NCBI GenBank assembly: GCA_963920525.1
Contig: OY986435.1
Coordinates: forward strand, 270,999,574 to 271,063,573
Reading direction: 5' to 3'
Source: Dichetophora obliterata
Taxonomy: Eukaryota > Arthropoda > Insecta > Diptera > Sciomyzidae
Length of the DNA stretch: 64,000 bases
Part shown: positions 1 through 9,919 of the stretch, piece by piece
Layout of the letters: each line of letters starts with the position of its first letter
Numbering within the stretch: position 1 is the first letter of the stretch
Made by a program: the position numbers and the translations under genes
Notes under the pieces: generated by a model
What the model was told of the DNA's origin: nothing
What the model saw: only the letters and a program-made list of their open reading frames with translations
Databases searched by the model: none

Positions 1-484
1 TTTAATTTTTCATAAAAATTAATCGTTCAAAGAAAAATTCAGGAACGTTCGTTTCCTAAAATAAGGTCGCAAAAAAAATTTGTTGCGGATGCGTAACATC
101 GAGCGCTGTTGAATTAACATTTTTTTATAAAAGGGCAGATGGTTTTATCATTAAAAACACCATAAAAAAATTGATTTGACCTTGTAGATGTTGTTATTAC
201 CATTCCGTACAAGGACGAATAATTTTTTCATATCTGTGTCGATAAGCAATAATAGCTTAATTCGACTTACGACAGATCTGAGTTATTGATGTAGCTGTGT
301 TCTATGCATATGCATTACAAACACTAAAAATCTATTGCTTCTAGCATGACCAAAGCCAAAGTTATGACACAAAAACAAAAGACACTTCCATTTAACTTAT
401 ATGATGATTGAAAAATTTAAAGCAAGATTAATCTAAACTTTGAAATCAGACTTAAGGCGTTATTGCATATCGACACAGATATAG
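1..484. other. AT-rich sequence without recognisable gene
   Basis: I see no ORF or RNA gene here. One AACGTTCG-containing stretch near position 47 resembles the AACGAACGTTCGT motif cluster at 1.38-1.62 kb, so it may be an end of the same small repeat. Confidence 0.5.
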
Positions 485-645
485 TAGGGCAGTTCATGAT
501 CTTGTTGCATCGTTGCAAATGCAAAATAAACAGTTTTTACAAAAACAAAAAGCATTGAAAAGCTTTTGCAGCATATGCTTTTTGTTTTTGTAAAAGATGT
601 TAATTTTGCATTTGCAACGATGCAACAAGATCGTGAACTGCCCTA
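485..645. mobile_element. MITE-like inverted repeat (TIR TAGGGCAGTTCA)
   Basis: Two arms of about 70 bp, starting TAGGGCAGTTCATGATC on the left and ending as its complement on the right, are nearly identical and separated by about 20 bp. The unit would fold into one long hairpin. TA lies at both outer edges, which would fit a Tc1/mariner-type TA target duplication. It has no coding capacity. The high arm identity suggests recent origin or maintenance. Confidence 0.75.
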
Positions 646-676
646 TTATTTGTTAGAACCACTTGAGATTATGACC

Positions 677-789
677 TTTAAAAAGCAGACATAGTCCCAA
701 GCGGTCTGAATCCCCATTTGGTGTTATGATCGCTTATTAAGCGGTCATATTACTAACTACAATTTTTGGGACTATGTCCTCTTTTTAAA
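677..789. repeat. Inverted repeat with GGGACTATGTC arms
   Basis: Arms of 24 bp at 677-700 and 766-789 are complementary with two mismatches. The interior contains a smaller AGCGGTC/GCGGTCA repeat. Degenerate copies of the GGGACTATGTCC motif continue to about 833, so this is probably the end of a larger decayed DNA element. Confidence 0.55.
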
Positions 790-1378
790 CGGAACAATTT
801 GTAATTTGGGATTATGTACCTTGGGGTTATGTCCCGTCGCCTCCTATAATACCAGAAAAGCACGATAAATAGCACTTATGGTATTTTTCAAAGATTGTGA
901 GATGTGGTAACTCTCATGTTATTTTGTGAGAAAAATCTCTCACGTGGGTAAAAAAAATACCTCAAAACCTTTATGCGAGTTAATTTTTCCGCGATCACAC
1001 TTTACTTTACACTAACAAAATTACCATCATACCATTAACATCCATCCATTACACCATTATACCATTATCTTCAAACCATACTACTATACCATATCCATTA
1101 CATATATCACCCATTGTACTGTACCTATCATGCAATCTAATCATAACAATAATAATCATAACAATAATAATCATAACCAATCATAGCAAACCATCTTTTT
1201 TCATTTGATTGGGCATAGCATATCAAGTTTATTTACCTTATTCAAAAGCATTAAAACATTAGTTTTCCTCATATGCATGTGCAGTTCACATGTGTATTTG
1301 GGTGTCATCTTTTCATGTCAGCAAGTGTACAAAAATACTACAAAAATCTTATATTTTGTCTAATAACTCCACGTACAA

Positions 1379-1612
1379 ACGAACGTTCGTGAATTTTTTC
1401 TTCAAACGCTCATTTTTAATGAACAATTCCAAACGAACGTTTGTTGCTTTTTGTTGTTGTGTGAAAAATTCGTTCGAAAAAATACAAAGCTCACAAATTT
1501 ATCAGTGATAAAAAAAACGACGCAAGCAGAGCGTTCCTTTTTCGATTGCGAACGTTCGTCTACTTTTAAATATTTCGTTTGAAAAATTCTCCCACACAGC
1601 AAAAAACGAACG
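1379..1612. repeat. Imperfect inverted repeat rich in AACGAACGTTCGT
   Basis: The motif ACGAACGTTCGT, itself a palindrome, occurs near 1380. Variants occur near 1432 and 1550. Segments around 1436-1486 and 1564-1612 are imperfect reverse complements, sharing GTTTGTTGCTTTTTGTTG-like and AATTTTTCAAACGAAATA-like stretches. It is probably a decayed fold-back element. Short ORFs crossing it are not credible genes. Confidence 0.45.
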
Positions 1613-1740
1613 ATAAGATTGTGTTTTAATCAATTGTGAACGAATTTTTCCGCACTCTGCTTAAAATATTCAAATCTTAAAAAATAAATTTATTATAAGA
1701 CGATTTACTATTAAATTACCTGATTCCAAAATTCTTCCAG

Positions 1741-1769
1741 GGGGGTGCTGAGGGCAGCTGAGCACCCCC
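1741..1769. repeat. Short GC-rich hairpin
   Basis: GGGGGTGCT and AGCACCCCC form a perfect 9-bp stem around an 11-base loop. This is a local GC island in AT-rich sequence. No function can be assigned. Confidence 0.5.
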
Positions 1770-1929
1770 AAAATTTTCCGAGCTCTTCCAAAAACTATGA
1801 TACTTTTCAAAATTTTAGCAGAAAAGTTTTCAGAATTCAATTTAAGAAAAGAAGCTCTCAACAGAAAAGATTGAAGTAACATTTAGGCGCCAATTTGTGT
1901 TGTTTACACGCAAGGCAAATTACTAAAGG

Positions 1930-3008
1930 TTAACGCGAAAACTAATGCTAGTGACTATTTTTGCACTACGGGATATAATAAATGGTCTAAGGCTCGTGCA
2001 ATAGAAAAAGCTTTGAAGAAACATGACTTAAGCAGTATACATCTTTCTGCTATGATTGCGTGGAAAGAACATTCTTTAAGTATTGAAAATAATCTAGAAA
2101 TTTCGAGCCTTCTTAATAACACTGTCATTGAAAAGCGACAATAATATGTCAAAGGGATTGTTTCTACAATTTTATTCTGGCTAAGATTAAGCTGCCTTTT
2201 CAAGGAAATGGGTTTTTGACGAAGAAAATTAAGAGTCAAAATTAAAGACATGATCGAAAAGCACAAAAACTAAAAGATTTGTCAAGATGCTATGCCTACC
2301 AATGCTGTCTATACATCGTAGCAAATGCAAAATAAAATTATAAATATTATTGCAAATTGTTTCCGAGAAATAAGTGCTAATGAGCTAAATCATATTTAGC
2401 ATTAATTGCAGATACGACAGATAGGAGTGAGAACGAAATATTTTCGATTGCATTTCGATCATCAAAAAAGCTGATGAAGTCACAGCTAAGGCATTCTTTA
2501 AACTTATTATCGATCGACTGACAGAATTTGGAATTGAGCTCGAAAATATTTTGGGCCAGGGTTATGAGCTGTAATGAATGGTCGATTAGGTGGAATGCAG
2601 AATTTGATACAGGACTTTTTCAATCGAACAATTCCAAAGGTTCAAATCACTACTGTCTTCAACTTGTTGTTGTCAAAATCGTGAAGAAAAATTATGACTC
2701 CCGACTTTTCTTCGACCTAATAAAAAAATTGACGATTTTGTTAGTCGCTTCAAAGTTAAAAAAATGTACGAACGTCTATGGCACACACAGTTTCTCTGCT
2801 TTTCGAGCAACTTTGTCAGCAATTAAACAACAAAGCAATTGTTGTAACTCAAAATGACTTCGATCAAATTCTCAACTCATTGATAAGAATTAAGGAAAAT
2901 ACCGGACACTTCATCTTTTTCAAGACACCGGAATTTCATCTTGGTGCAGATGAAATGCTTTTAGCTGTTAGACTGCTGGGTTTTCTTGCAAAATATTGGG
3001 AATAATAG
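1930..3008 (+). pseudogene. Degraded hAT-type transposase, ZMYM1-like
   Basis: Translated pieces in several frames match the order of the ZMYM1-like hAT transposases found as repeats across animals. The TTF-type start region contains GYNKWSKARAIEKALKKHD followed by HLSAMIAWKEH (about 1960-2075). A segment like YVKGIVSTILF follows after an in-frame stop (about 2147). A DUF4371-like core reads AKAFFKLIIDRLTEFGIE then ENILGQGY (about 2485-2565), where the family usually has GQGYDGA. The tail includes RLFFDLIKK (about 2700) and EFHLGADEMLLAVRLLGF (about 2930-2985). Several stops and frameshifts separate these parts, so no functional protein is made. The family assignment rests on remembered motif order, not a search. 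The boundaries are approximate and no terminal repeats were found. Confidence 0.6.
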
Positions 3009-3066
3009 AAACAGCAAACAAAATTTTACAAACATGAAAGTGATCTTTGCAAGGAGCCTGCATTAA

Positions 3067-3449
3067 CACAGTGTCTACACTTAAAATATTTGATTGCATG
3101 TGAACTGTCAATTAGAATTTCATGATATCCAGATTTCATGCTATAATATTTAGGTGGGCACTTCATCTCATGAAATTTCATTTTTAAATTGCTTATAAAA
3201 GTTTATTAAACTCATAATTTCATCCATTCGTTATTACATTTCATGTTTTTTCACTTTTTTAATGCTATTGCAATATTTTTTGCTTGAAAGGTTCTAAAAA
3301 GTGCACACACTTACTTATTTTACAGCTCATCTCATGAAATTTATCTCAAGAAATATTTCAAAAGATAAATTTCCTGATATGAGCAATTTGATGAGCTCTT
3401 TGAGTTTGATAGATGCATGCAATGAAATAGTGCAAGTGTAGACACTGTG
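3067..3449. mobile_element. PIF/Harbinger-type MITE (TIR CACAGTGTCTACACTT)
   Basis: A perfect 16-bp terminal inverted repeat lies at 3067-3082 and 3434-3449, flanked on both sides by TAA (3064-3066, 3450-3452). A 3-bp TWA-type duplication is the hallmark of PIF/Harbinger insertion. The 383-bp interior is AT-rich, noncoding and contains repeated ATCTCATGAAATTT motifs. It would depend on a transposase encoded elsewhere. Confidence 0.75.
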
Positions 3450-3452
3450 TAA

Positions 3453-4774
3453 GGCGCATTTATTATGAAATAATTGACTCAATTATTCTCAAAAAAAAAC
3501 TCTCAAAAAACTCAGTTTTGCAGAGAGAATTTTCAGAATAATGGCATTATTAACATTACTACTTTACTTTGTCCGATATTGCGTTGAGTGCCAGAAATTG
3601 AGTTATTTGTGTTTTTGGTGCGAATAAACAGTTACCATTGGAAAATTTTTGTTTATTTTTTGTTATTCAGAGAGGTAAGTATGAGAAGTGCTAATAAAAA
3701 CGAAAAAATAAAAAAATTAGAAAATTTTTTAAAAGTTTAGAGCACATTAATATCAGACAGTGTCCGATTTTTCGATGGAGCCACTGTATATTATGTCAAT
3801 AAAGTAGCTGATATGTATCGAAACTGGCCTGAGTCTTAACTATAATGTACCCGAAACATGCCCAACAAGTACCTTGAAAGGCACCTGAAAAAGTACCGTA
3901 GTAAGTCTGTATTATGTCAATAAAGTGTTAAAAAACGAGCGACTTTATTCGGACACAATAAACTGACAAGTGCCCGAATCGGTCTTCGCTCGTACTTTGT
4001 GCCTGTCCAAGTTATTCCAGAACTAGCAATTCTTTCGGTGCAGAGGTCGAACATTTACCGACACGGGCACCGGACATATATCAGATACATTATTGACACA
4101 AAATATGAAATTGTTTCTCGGGATAGTCGATGTCTTCATTCACCACATTTGTCTTTTATGTATATTTCAAATTCCAAGGTAATTGGTCTTATGGAGTTAA
4201 CTGCAGTCGCACGTCGCAGCTGACACGCACACTTTATATTGAAAAAAGCAAAATATTTTTATAATTTCATGACATTATAGGTTAATGCTTAGAGTTATTT
4301 TTAAGTATCCATACTTATACAAATTGTGACAAGGCGTCTTTTAGATCAACATCAAAGACAAGGAGCAGGAAGACGTTAAATTTTTTCAAAATTATACAAA
4401 ACAAAATGCAAAAGCAAAATGTAACAAAAACAACTGTAATAAAAGAGCAAAAAAATGTACAACAAAAACATGTCTGATGATGACGATGACGCTAACAACG
4501 TTTAAGTTGGCAAAGTGAAAACTTCAACTTTAGCTGGTGCCGCTGTCAGTGTAAATAATAAAGACCTGCCATACGCACAAAGTCTAACACAAGCATTTTT
4601 TGTTTACTAATACACACACACATAAACAAAACACACACCTTTGCATATACAAATAACGCACAATACATATAGCAGAAACTCAAAGCCAAGACAAAAACAA
4701 AAAAATAGAAAAAAAAACACTGCAAGACAAACAGCTTATGGCATTTTAGCAAACTAGATAGCAACTTTGATAGG
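3453..4774. other. Non-coding AT-rich interval
   Basis: No gene is recognised. Near-duplicate TATTATGTCAATAAAGT stretches lie near 3788 and 3910, suggesting a small tandem duplication. The short ORF at 3999-4223 has no recognisable motif. Confidence 0.4.
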
Positions 4775-5014
4775 TACACGGTTAAAAATCTTGGTCTAAA
4801 TACCTGTCCAGCTAAAATATTACTGCATTTTTTTAAACCTTGCGGCTTAAAATTTAAACTTTTTAAATACTTAATCAGTTTTAAAACTTTACTGCACTAA
4901 AATTTTAACTAAAGAAATATTACAGCGGTCTTTTTAGCTTTTCGTTTTAAATTTGAGAGCAATTCGGTATTGCCTTTTGTTTTTTATAGTAAACTAGCTG
5001 AAACCCGGCGCGTT

Positions 5015-5590
5015 GCTGCCACTCTCCCTTGTCAAACGCCCATAAAATGTTATCAGTTAAACAGCATGTCTAAATTGAGGTCGAATACTGAATTCCGAGA
5101 CTATGCGACCAATATCCAAAAAGCTATTCGATATAACAAATTTGGGTTGTATGGGAAGTGCCACGCTCTCTTGATCACCGCTCATAGAATGTAATCAATT
5201 AAACTGCATGTGTACATGGAGGTCGAATATCGAATTCCAAAACTGTGCGACATATAACTCCAAAACTATTCGATAGCACAAATTTGGGTTGTATGGGAGG
5301 TGCCACTCCCCTTTTCCCTACTCCCATAAAATTTTACCAATGAAACTGCATGTGTAAATTGAGGTGGAATACTGAATTCCGAGGCTGAGTTACCTATAAC
5401 TCCAAAGCTATTCGATATCGCAAATTTGTGTCACCCCCCCCCCCCCCCCCCGACAAACTCTAAATAATTTTATCAGTAAATCTGCATGCGTAAATTCTGT
5501 GCGACCTTGAACTAAATTGTGATCGCATACCAAATTTCTAAGCTCTGCGACCCATAACTCTAAAGCTATTTGATAACACAAATTTTTTAT
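5015..5590 (+). repeat. About 140-bp tandem repeat, four diverged units
   Basis: The landmark AAAATKTTAYCARTKAAACTGCATG recurs near 5044, 5186, 5328 and, more diverged, 5468. The landmark AACTCCAAARCTATTCGATA recurs with the same period near 5259 and 5400. Spacing is 137-142 bp. Three comparable units with the same spacing occur in reverse orientation near 36.2-36.5 kb. Confidence 0.65.
5434..5451 (+). repeat. C18 homopolymer
   Basis: There are eighteen consecutive C residues at the corresponding position of a tandem unit that elsewhere carries GCCACGCCCC-like sequence. It could be a genuine expansion or a length artefact of sequencing. Confidence 0.8.
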
Positions 5591-6000
5591 ATATTTGTGC
5601 GAGGTAAAAGGGGTGTGGCATTTCTTTTTAAACCATCTCGTACTCAAAGCAAAGCCACTTACAAAATTTGATCTTAATCGGACCATTGGTTTGAAGTAAA
5701 TTGATATTTTCTTAAAAGTAGGCGTAGATGAAGTGTGACCACGCCCATTTTTATTTAAGTTAATGACGGTTATCATACGAAATCATTTACCAAATTTTAA
5801 TTTAATATGACCAAAACCGTCTGAAATATAGCATTCTTATTGATTTGTAGGCGATAAAAGGGGGTGTGGTATTATTTTTTTTTCAAAACCCTTGCTTAGC
5901 AGTTACGAACAAACCCGTAGAAGGAAATATCCAATTTGGTGCAGTTGTTTTCAAGTTTTAAGCATCCGAAAAATTCACGATTCATTTTTATATACACAGA

Positions 6001-6335
6001 TATTGATTTGTGGGCGGTAAAAGTTGGCGTGAAAACATTTATGTATCCTGACTGCCTCTTGGATCACCTACACGGCAAGTTTCACTATAAAAATGGCTAG
6101 AACTCCGGAATTGCCATGATTTTGAAAAAGTGGGCGTATATATATTGCGACCACGCCCTTTTTTTTGTACAGTTACTGACAGTAACTATCTGAACAAAAT
6201 TACTAAATCTTAGTTTTTTACGATTGAAACCGTTTTATACATATCCTTTATTTGGTTTGTGGTCGATAGCGGAAATTTGGCTTATATGGGAGGTACCACG
6301 CCTCTCATCTAAACGTTACCAAACCTCACAGGATC
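6001..6335 (+). repeat. Direct duplication, copy 1
   Basis: This segment, from TATTGATTTGTGGGCGGTAA to ACCTCACAGGATCACTC, is repeated at 7319-7655. Shared landmarks include GGCAAGTTTCACT, AGAACTCCG, ATTACTAAATCTTAG and CGTTACCAAACCTCACAGGA in the same order. The copies have diverged by many substitutions, so the duplication is not recent. Confidence 0.7.
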
Positions 6336-7318
6336 ACTCACTCTCCTCGGCAGACGTTGTTCTGCCACAGACCGCCTTACAGCCTTATACGAAAATGTCA
6401 AGAAATGCCAAAAATATTCAACATTTTCAGTATAGCTGCCGAAAGTAACCATATGAACTAAAGTACCAAAAGTATCAAAACCGTGCGAAATATAGCATTT
6501 TTGTTGTTTTGTAAGCGGTAAAATTGGTGCGGCAAAATTATTTCCCTTAAACCATCTCATAATCGAAACAAATCCACTGCCCAAATTTCAGCTCAATTTA
6601 GGTTAAGCCTAGCGCACTTTACTTCACTCGACGCTAATTTCCGAAAAGTGAGTTTAACTAAAGTGGGACAGGTCTATTTTAAGTGCACTTGCCGAGAGTA
6701 ACCATATGAACTGAATTACAAAATTTTTGTCTAATACGACCCAAACCGTTGAAATAAAAAAAATTTTGATTGGTTTTTGGGCGGAAAAGGGGGCATGGAA
6801 ACCAATTTTTAGTACAGTTGCTGACAGTAACCGTACAAACTAAGCCCACATTTTAGCTCAATCAACCCAGTATTCAATTTTAATGATTTCTCAAAAAGTG
6901 GGTGTGGCTATATACCGATGACGCCCTCTTTTAGTACAGTTGCCGAAAGTAGCCATACAAACTTAGGTATCACATGTTTGTCCCATACGGCCAAAACTGC
7001 TTGAAATATAGCATTTTCACTGATTTGTGGGCGCAAAAAGGAGGCGTGGAAACTAATTTTTAGTACAGTTGTCAACAGTAACCGTACATACTAAATTACA
7101 AAATTTTAGCCTTATACGATCCAAACCGACTGAAATATAACATTTTTATTGATTTGTGGGCGGTAAAAGGGGGGTGTGGCAAATTTTTTTCTCAACCATC
7201 TCGTTCCTGAAACAAATCGACTGCCAAAATTTCAGGTCAATCGGTTCAGTAGATTTGAAGTCTATAGGCATCACACAGCCAGACACACATCGTTTTGCAT
7301 TTTATATGCATATATAGA

Positions 7319-7655
7319 TATTGATTTGTGGGCGGTAAAAATAGGCGTGAAAACATTTATATATAGTGACCGCCTCTTGGAGCACCTACACAGCAAGTTT
7401 CACTGTAAAAATGCGTAGAACTCCGAAATTGCCATGATTTCGCAGAAGTGGGTGTATTTATATTACGACCACTCCCATTTTTTGTACATTTACCGACAGT
7501 AACCATCTGAACAAAATTACTAAATCTTAGCTTTTTACGATTGAAACCGTCTGATATATATCCTTTTTTTGGTTTGTGATCGATAGCGCAAATTTGGCTT
7601 GTATGGAAGATACCACGCCCCCTCGTCAAATCGTTACCAAACCTCACAGGAACAC
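7319..7655 (+). repeat. Direct duplication, copy 2
   Basis: This is the partner of 6001-6335 at an offset of about 1.32 kb. It continues into a tail TCGGTTCAGCGGTTTTGGAG (about 7698), a motif also seen in shortened form at 7243 and in the palindrome region at 13.2-13.4 kb. Confidence 0.7.
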
Positions 7656-7916
7656 TCTCAAGATGGGGCTTCAGTTTCCCTGAACATTTCATAAAGATCG
7701 GTTCAGCGGTTTTGGAGTCTATATGTGATATAGTCACATATCCACATACCCACAAAGTAAATTCAGATACTAAATTCTAATAAATTTTGTTATTAAATTT
7801 TAGTAAATTTAGATACTAAATTTGAATTCGGACCCGTAAAAATTTAGCCTTGCAATGCTGAGGCTCATTTTAGCCGATTCAGTCCATATGTTTGTTTATT
7901 GCTTCTATTACGCATA

Positions 7917-7985
7917 GCGCAATAGTCCAGTTGTTAGACTAAAGAACTTACAAAGTGGATGTCTTAGGTTCGAATCTCAAGGTGT
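7917..7985 (+). repeat. tRNA-like fragment with A- and B-box-like promoter (possible SINE head)
   Basis: TAGTCCAGTTG fits the pol III A box (TRGYNNANNNG). It sits in a D-arm-like AGTC...GACT stem. About 40 bp downstream GGTTCGAATCT matches the B box except at its last base. No good anticodon stem or complete cloverleaf can be drawn, so it is not a functional tRNA. A tRNA-derived SINE head or decayed tRNA pseudogene is more likely. Confidence 0.35.
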
Positions 7986-8162
7986 TTGTTATGTTTTTTT
8001 TTTGGAATATTTTAATCCAAGCCTGTACTAAATTTTAAACCAAAACTGTACAAAAACCATATTTTAGTATTTTTCAAATACGAGATTTGAAATCACAGCT
8101 GGTGTGGATTTATGTGTAGAACAGAAAATTTTCAATTTTAGAACAATATTTCTAACCGTGTA

Positions 8163-9145
8163 GCTTGTACGTAAAAATCCACAAAATTTCCACCGAATCA
8201 CTGTGCGGGCCTTTTATAACTGCCAATATTAATTCTAGCCAAATTCACGCATTTTGATCTTCTTACATTTGGCGAAGGTAAGGTTAGTCATGGTTGTCTT
8301 GGCGAATGCATGGCAGACATGTTGAGCTCGACTTGACGTCACAAAATTCTTCGAAAACTGACAAGATTGTTTTAAACACAAACAACACCAAAATGAAAGT
8401 TAACATCATCATTATTAAAAACACAACGTGATCAGATGAGCGTGTGTTGGTGAAGGAATGTGAATTCTTATAATTTGGAGAAAGTAAGAGCGTTGAGAGT
8501 CTTAGAGAAATAAATAAGTTTAAATTTTATCTTGTAAACAAAGTTAAGACATTACAATTAAAATTATTTTCTTTAGTTTTTTTTTTTGGACAACTCTTAT
8601 ACTCGGAAAAGTACATCTTAACCCATTAATGATAACGAATTATTTATCATTCCCAATTAAAGTGCTGTTCAAAAATTGCTCAAAAATCCGCAGCCACTGT
8701 TTAGCTTTTGCTTCCAACAGTGTGAGAAAGCCAAAAGTATGCTTTATCTTAAAATAGCAACTGTTGCGTTCTTTATCGATAAATAAAGCAAAAAGTAAGT
8801 AACCGCAAGGATACATTCTTTTCCAGAAAGATTTAATTCTTTGTTGTACTATTTTCACAATAAGGCCAAAAAGCCGCTTTCCGGACATTAAAGGTATTTC
8901 AACTGAAAAGAAGCATGTTATTGAGTTATTCTAATCTTTCGCCTTTTTTTTTTGTCAATACATCATTTTCTAACAATGTATTGGAAATTTTAGATCAAGA
9001 AATATCGTTCATTTTGAATTTTACAGTAAGTGCTGAAGCAGAGTATAAAAATTGGTTCTTGATTTCTCACTTTTGTTTAGACCAACGCTCAGGGGATGCT
9101 CCTATAAATGTGTAAGCATTGTGTTGATTCGAACATGGGTGATAG
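8163..9145. other. AT-rich interval, nothing recognised
   Basis: Short ORFs on both strands (for example 8640-8888 minus and 8915-9115 plus) show no domain or motif that I recognise. I see no repeat structure or RNA gene. Confidence 0.4.
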
Positions 9146-9919
9146 TTAGTTGGAAGGTGAATACATGGTGTAATGTCGGTGAAGATTTGTTTTAAATTTG
9201 CACAGCTCAAAACTACCAGGAAACACGGTCGCAGGAAAACTATTATACAACTTTACCATGTGACTAAAAAAGTAATTATCTCGGTTACACGCGGTTTTGT
9301 TGAACTTCGAGGCAATGGTAGAGGGCTTGCTTGGACAGTTGCCCGAGTGAACCTGGGAAAGGCACGAGCTGGTGGCGTCAGACCATGTATCTACCTTGAA
9401 CACTTCCAACTGTAGTACCTATTATGAAGCCTCAGCCAACCAACATTACGTCTATGCCCAAGAAAGTTGAGAGATCAAATATATCGCACGACTTTGAATT
9501 CGATTTAGAAGCTGCCAAAATGTGCGAATTATACTCCATTTTCGGCCTGATATATGAGGTGCAGATCAGGCGAAGATCAGCTGAAGTGAAAAAATTTTTG
9601 CATCGTTTTAAAAAACCTAGACACTTGGTCCTTTTTGCGATACATTGAAAATATGATCATTCCAATAGAGATCAGACTATGATATGCCCACAACATCAAA
9701 AGCGGCTGATTCCACAAGATCCACACCATTCATAATGAGGGGAGCTAAGGGGCAATCCATCCGCGCTTGGGTTAACAGACAGCACTGTGTCTTGCTTGCA
9801 TTGAACTCTTCTCTATTAGCAAGACCGCACTGGTAGATTTTTTTGGCCAGATTTAGTTCCAGGGCAGCACAACGTAAATTAAACAAGATTAACCGACTTT
9901 TCATTTTGAATGTGTTCAT
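9146..9919 (-). pseudogene. LINE reverse transcriptase C-terminal remnant
   Basis: The first part (9919-9677) contains NREEFNASKTQCCLL followed by MNGVDLVESAAFDVVGIS. This matches the palm/thumb transition of CR1/Jockey-superfamily reverse transcriptases, where xNxxKTxxLxxxR is followed by LGxxxD. After frameshifts, translations resembling DHIFNVS and RIQSRAIYLIS appear. The final ORF segment (9409-9146) ends VKLYNSFPATVFPGSFELCK then FKTNLHRHY, the usual LWNxLPxxVF...FK...L C-terminus of these polyproteins. The catalytic YADD block is absent and the reading frame is broken, so it is dead. Neither the 3' tail nor the 5' boundary is clear. It may belong to the same family as the N-terminal RT fragment at 19.4-19.7 kb. 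Confidence 0.65.

Larger units (their letters stand above)
4985..7745 (+). repeat. Dispersed noncoding modular repeat (starts TAGCTGAAACCCGGCGCG)
   Basis: This segment begins TAGCTGAAACCCGGCGCGTT and is built from recurring modules. Examples are CCATAAAATTTTACCAGTGAAA-like, TACAGTTGCCGACAGTAACC-like, TGAAATATAGCATTTTTATTG-like and TGATTTGTGGGCGGTAAAAG. It lacks any coherent reading frame. A reverse-orientation relative ending CCAGGTTTCAGCTA lies at 35.94-36.55 kb, and another module lies at 62.13-62.31 kb. This shows a dispersed family with a defined 5' end and AT-rich 3' end (CATTTTTATATATACAGAT-like). Class is uncertain: the conserved end suggests a defined element rather than satellite DNA. 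Confidence 0.65.
4777..8160. mobile_element. 3.4-kb composite DNA element with CACGGTTARAAAT termini and TA duplications
   Basis: The left end reads CACGGTTAAAAATCTTGGTC and the right end is complementary to CACGGTTAGAAATATTGTTC. TA dinucleotides flank both ends (4775-4776, 8161-8162), as expected for a Tc1/mariner-like TA insertion. Subterminal sequence is similarly AT-rich on both sides. The interior from about 4.98 to 7.75 kb holds noncoding repeat modules with a different, more GC-rich character, probably a later insertion. No transposase is present, so the element is non-autonomous. The pairing of these ends rests on about 20 bp, so a chance match is possible but unlikely. Confidence 0.6.

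Noticed and set aside
5010..5590. CRISPR array suggested by repeats with regular spacing
   Set aside because: The full 140-bp units are homologous, including the intervals, so there are no unique spacers; the genome is eukaryotic.
7917..7985. Functional tRNA gene
   Set aside because: Boxes A and B are present but the anticodon and acceptor stems do not pair.
8640..8888. 82-codon minus-strand ORF
   Set aside because: No family motif, and length is expected by chance in 64 kb.
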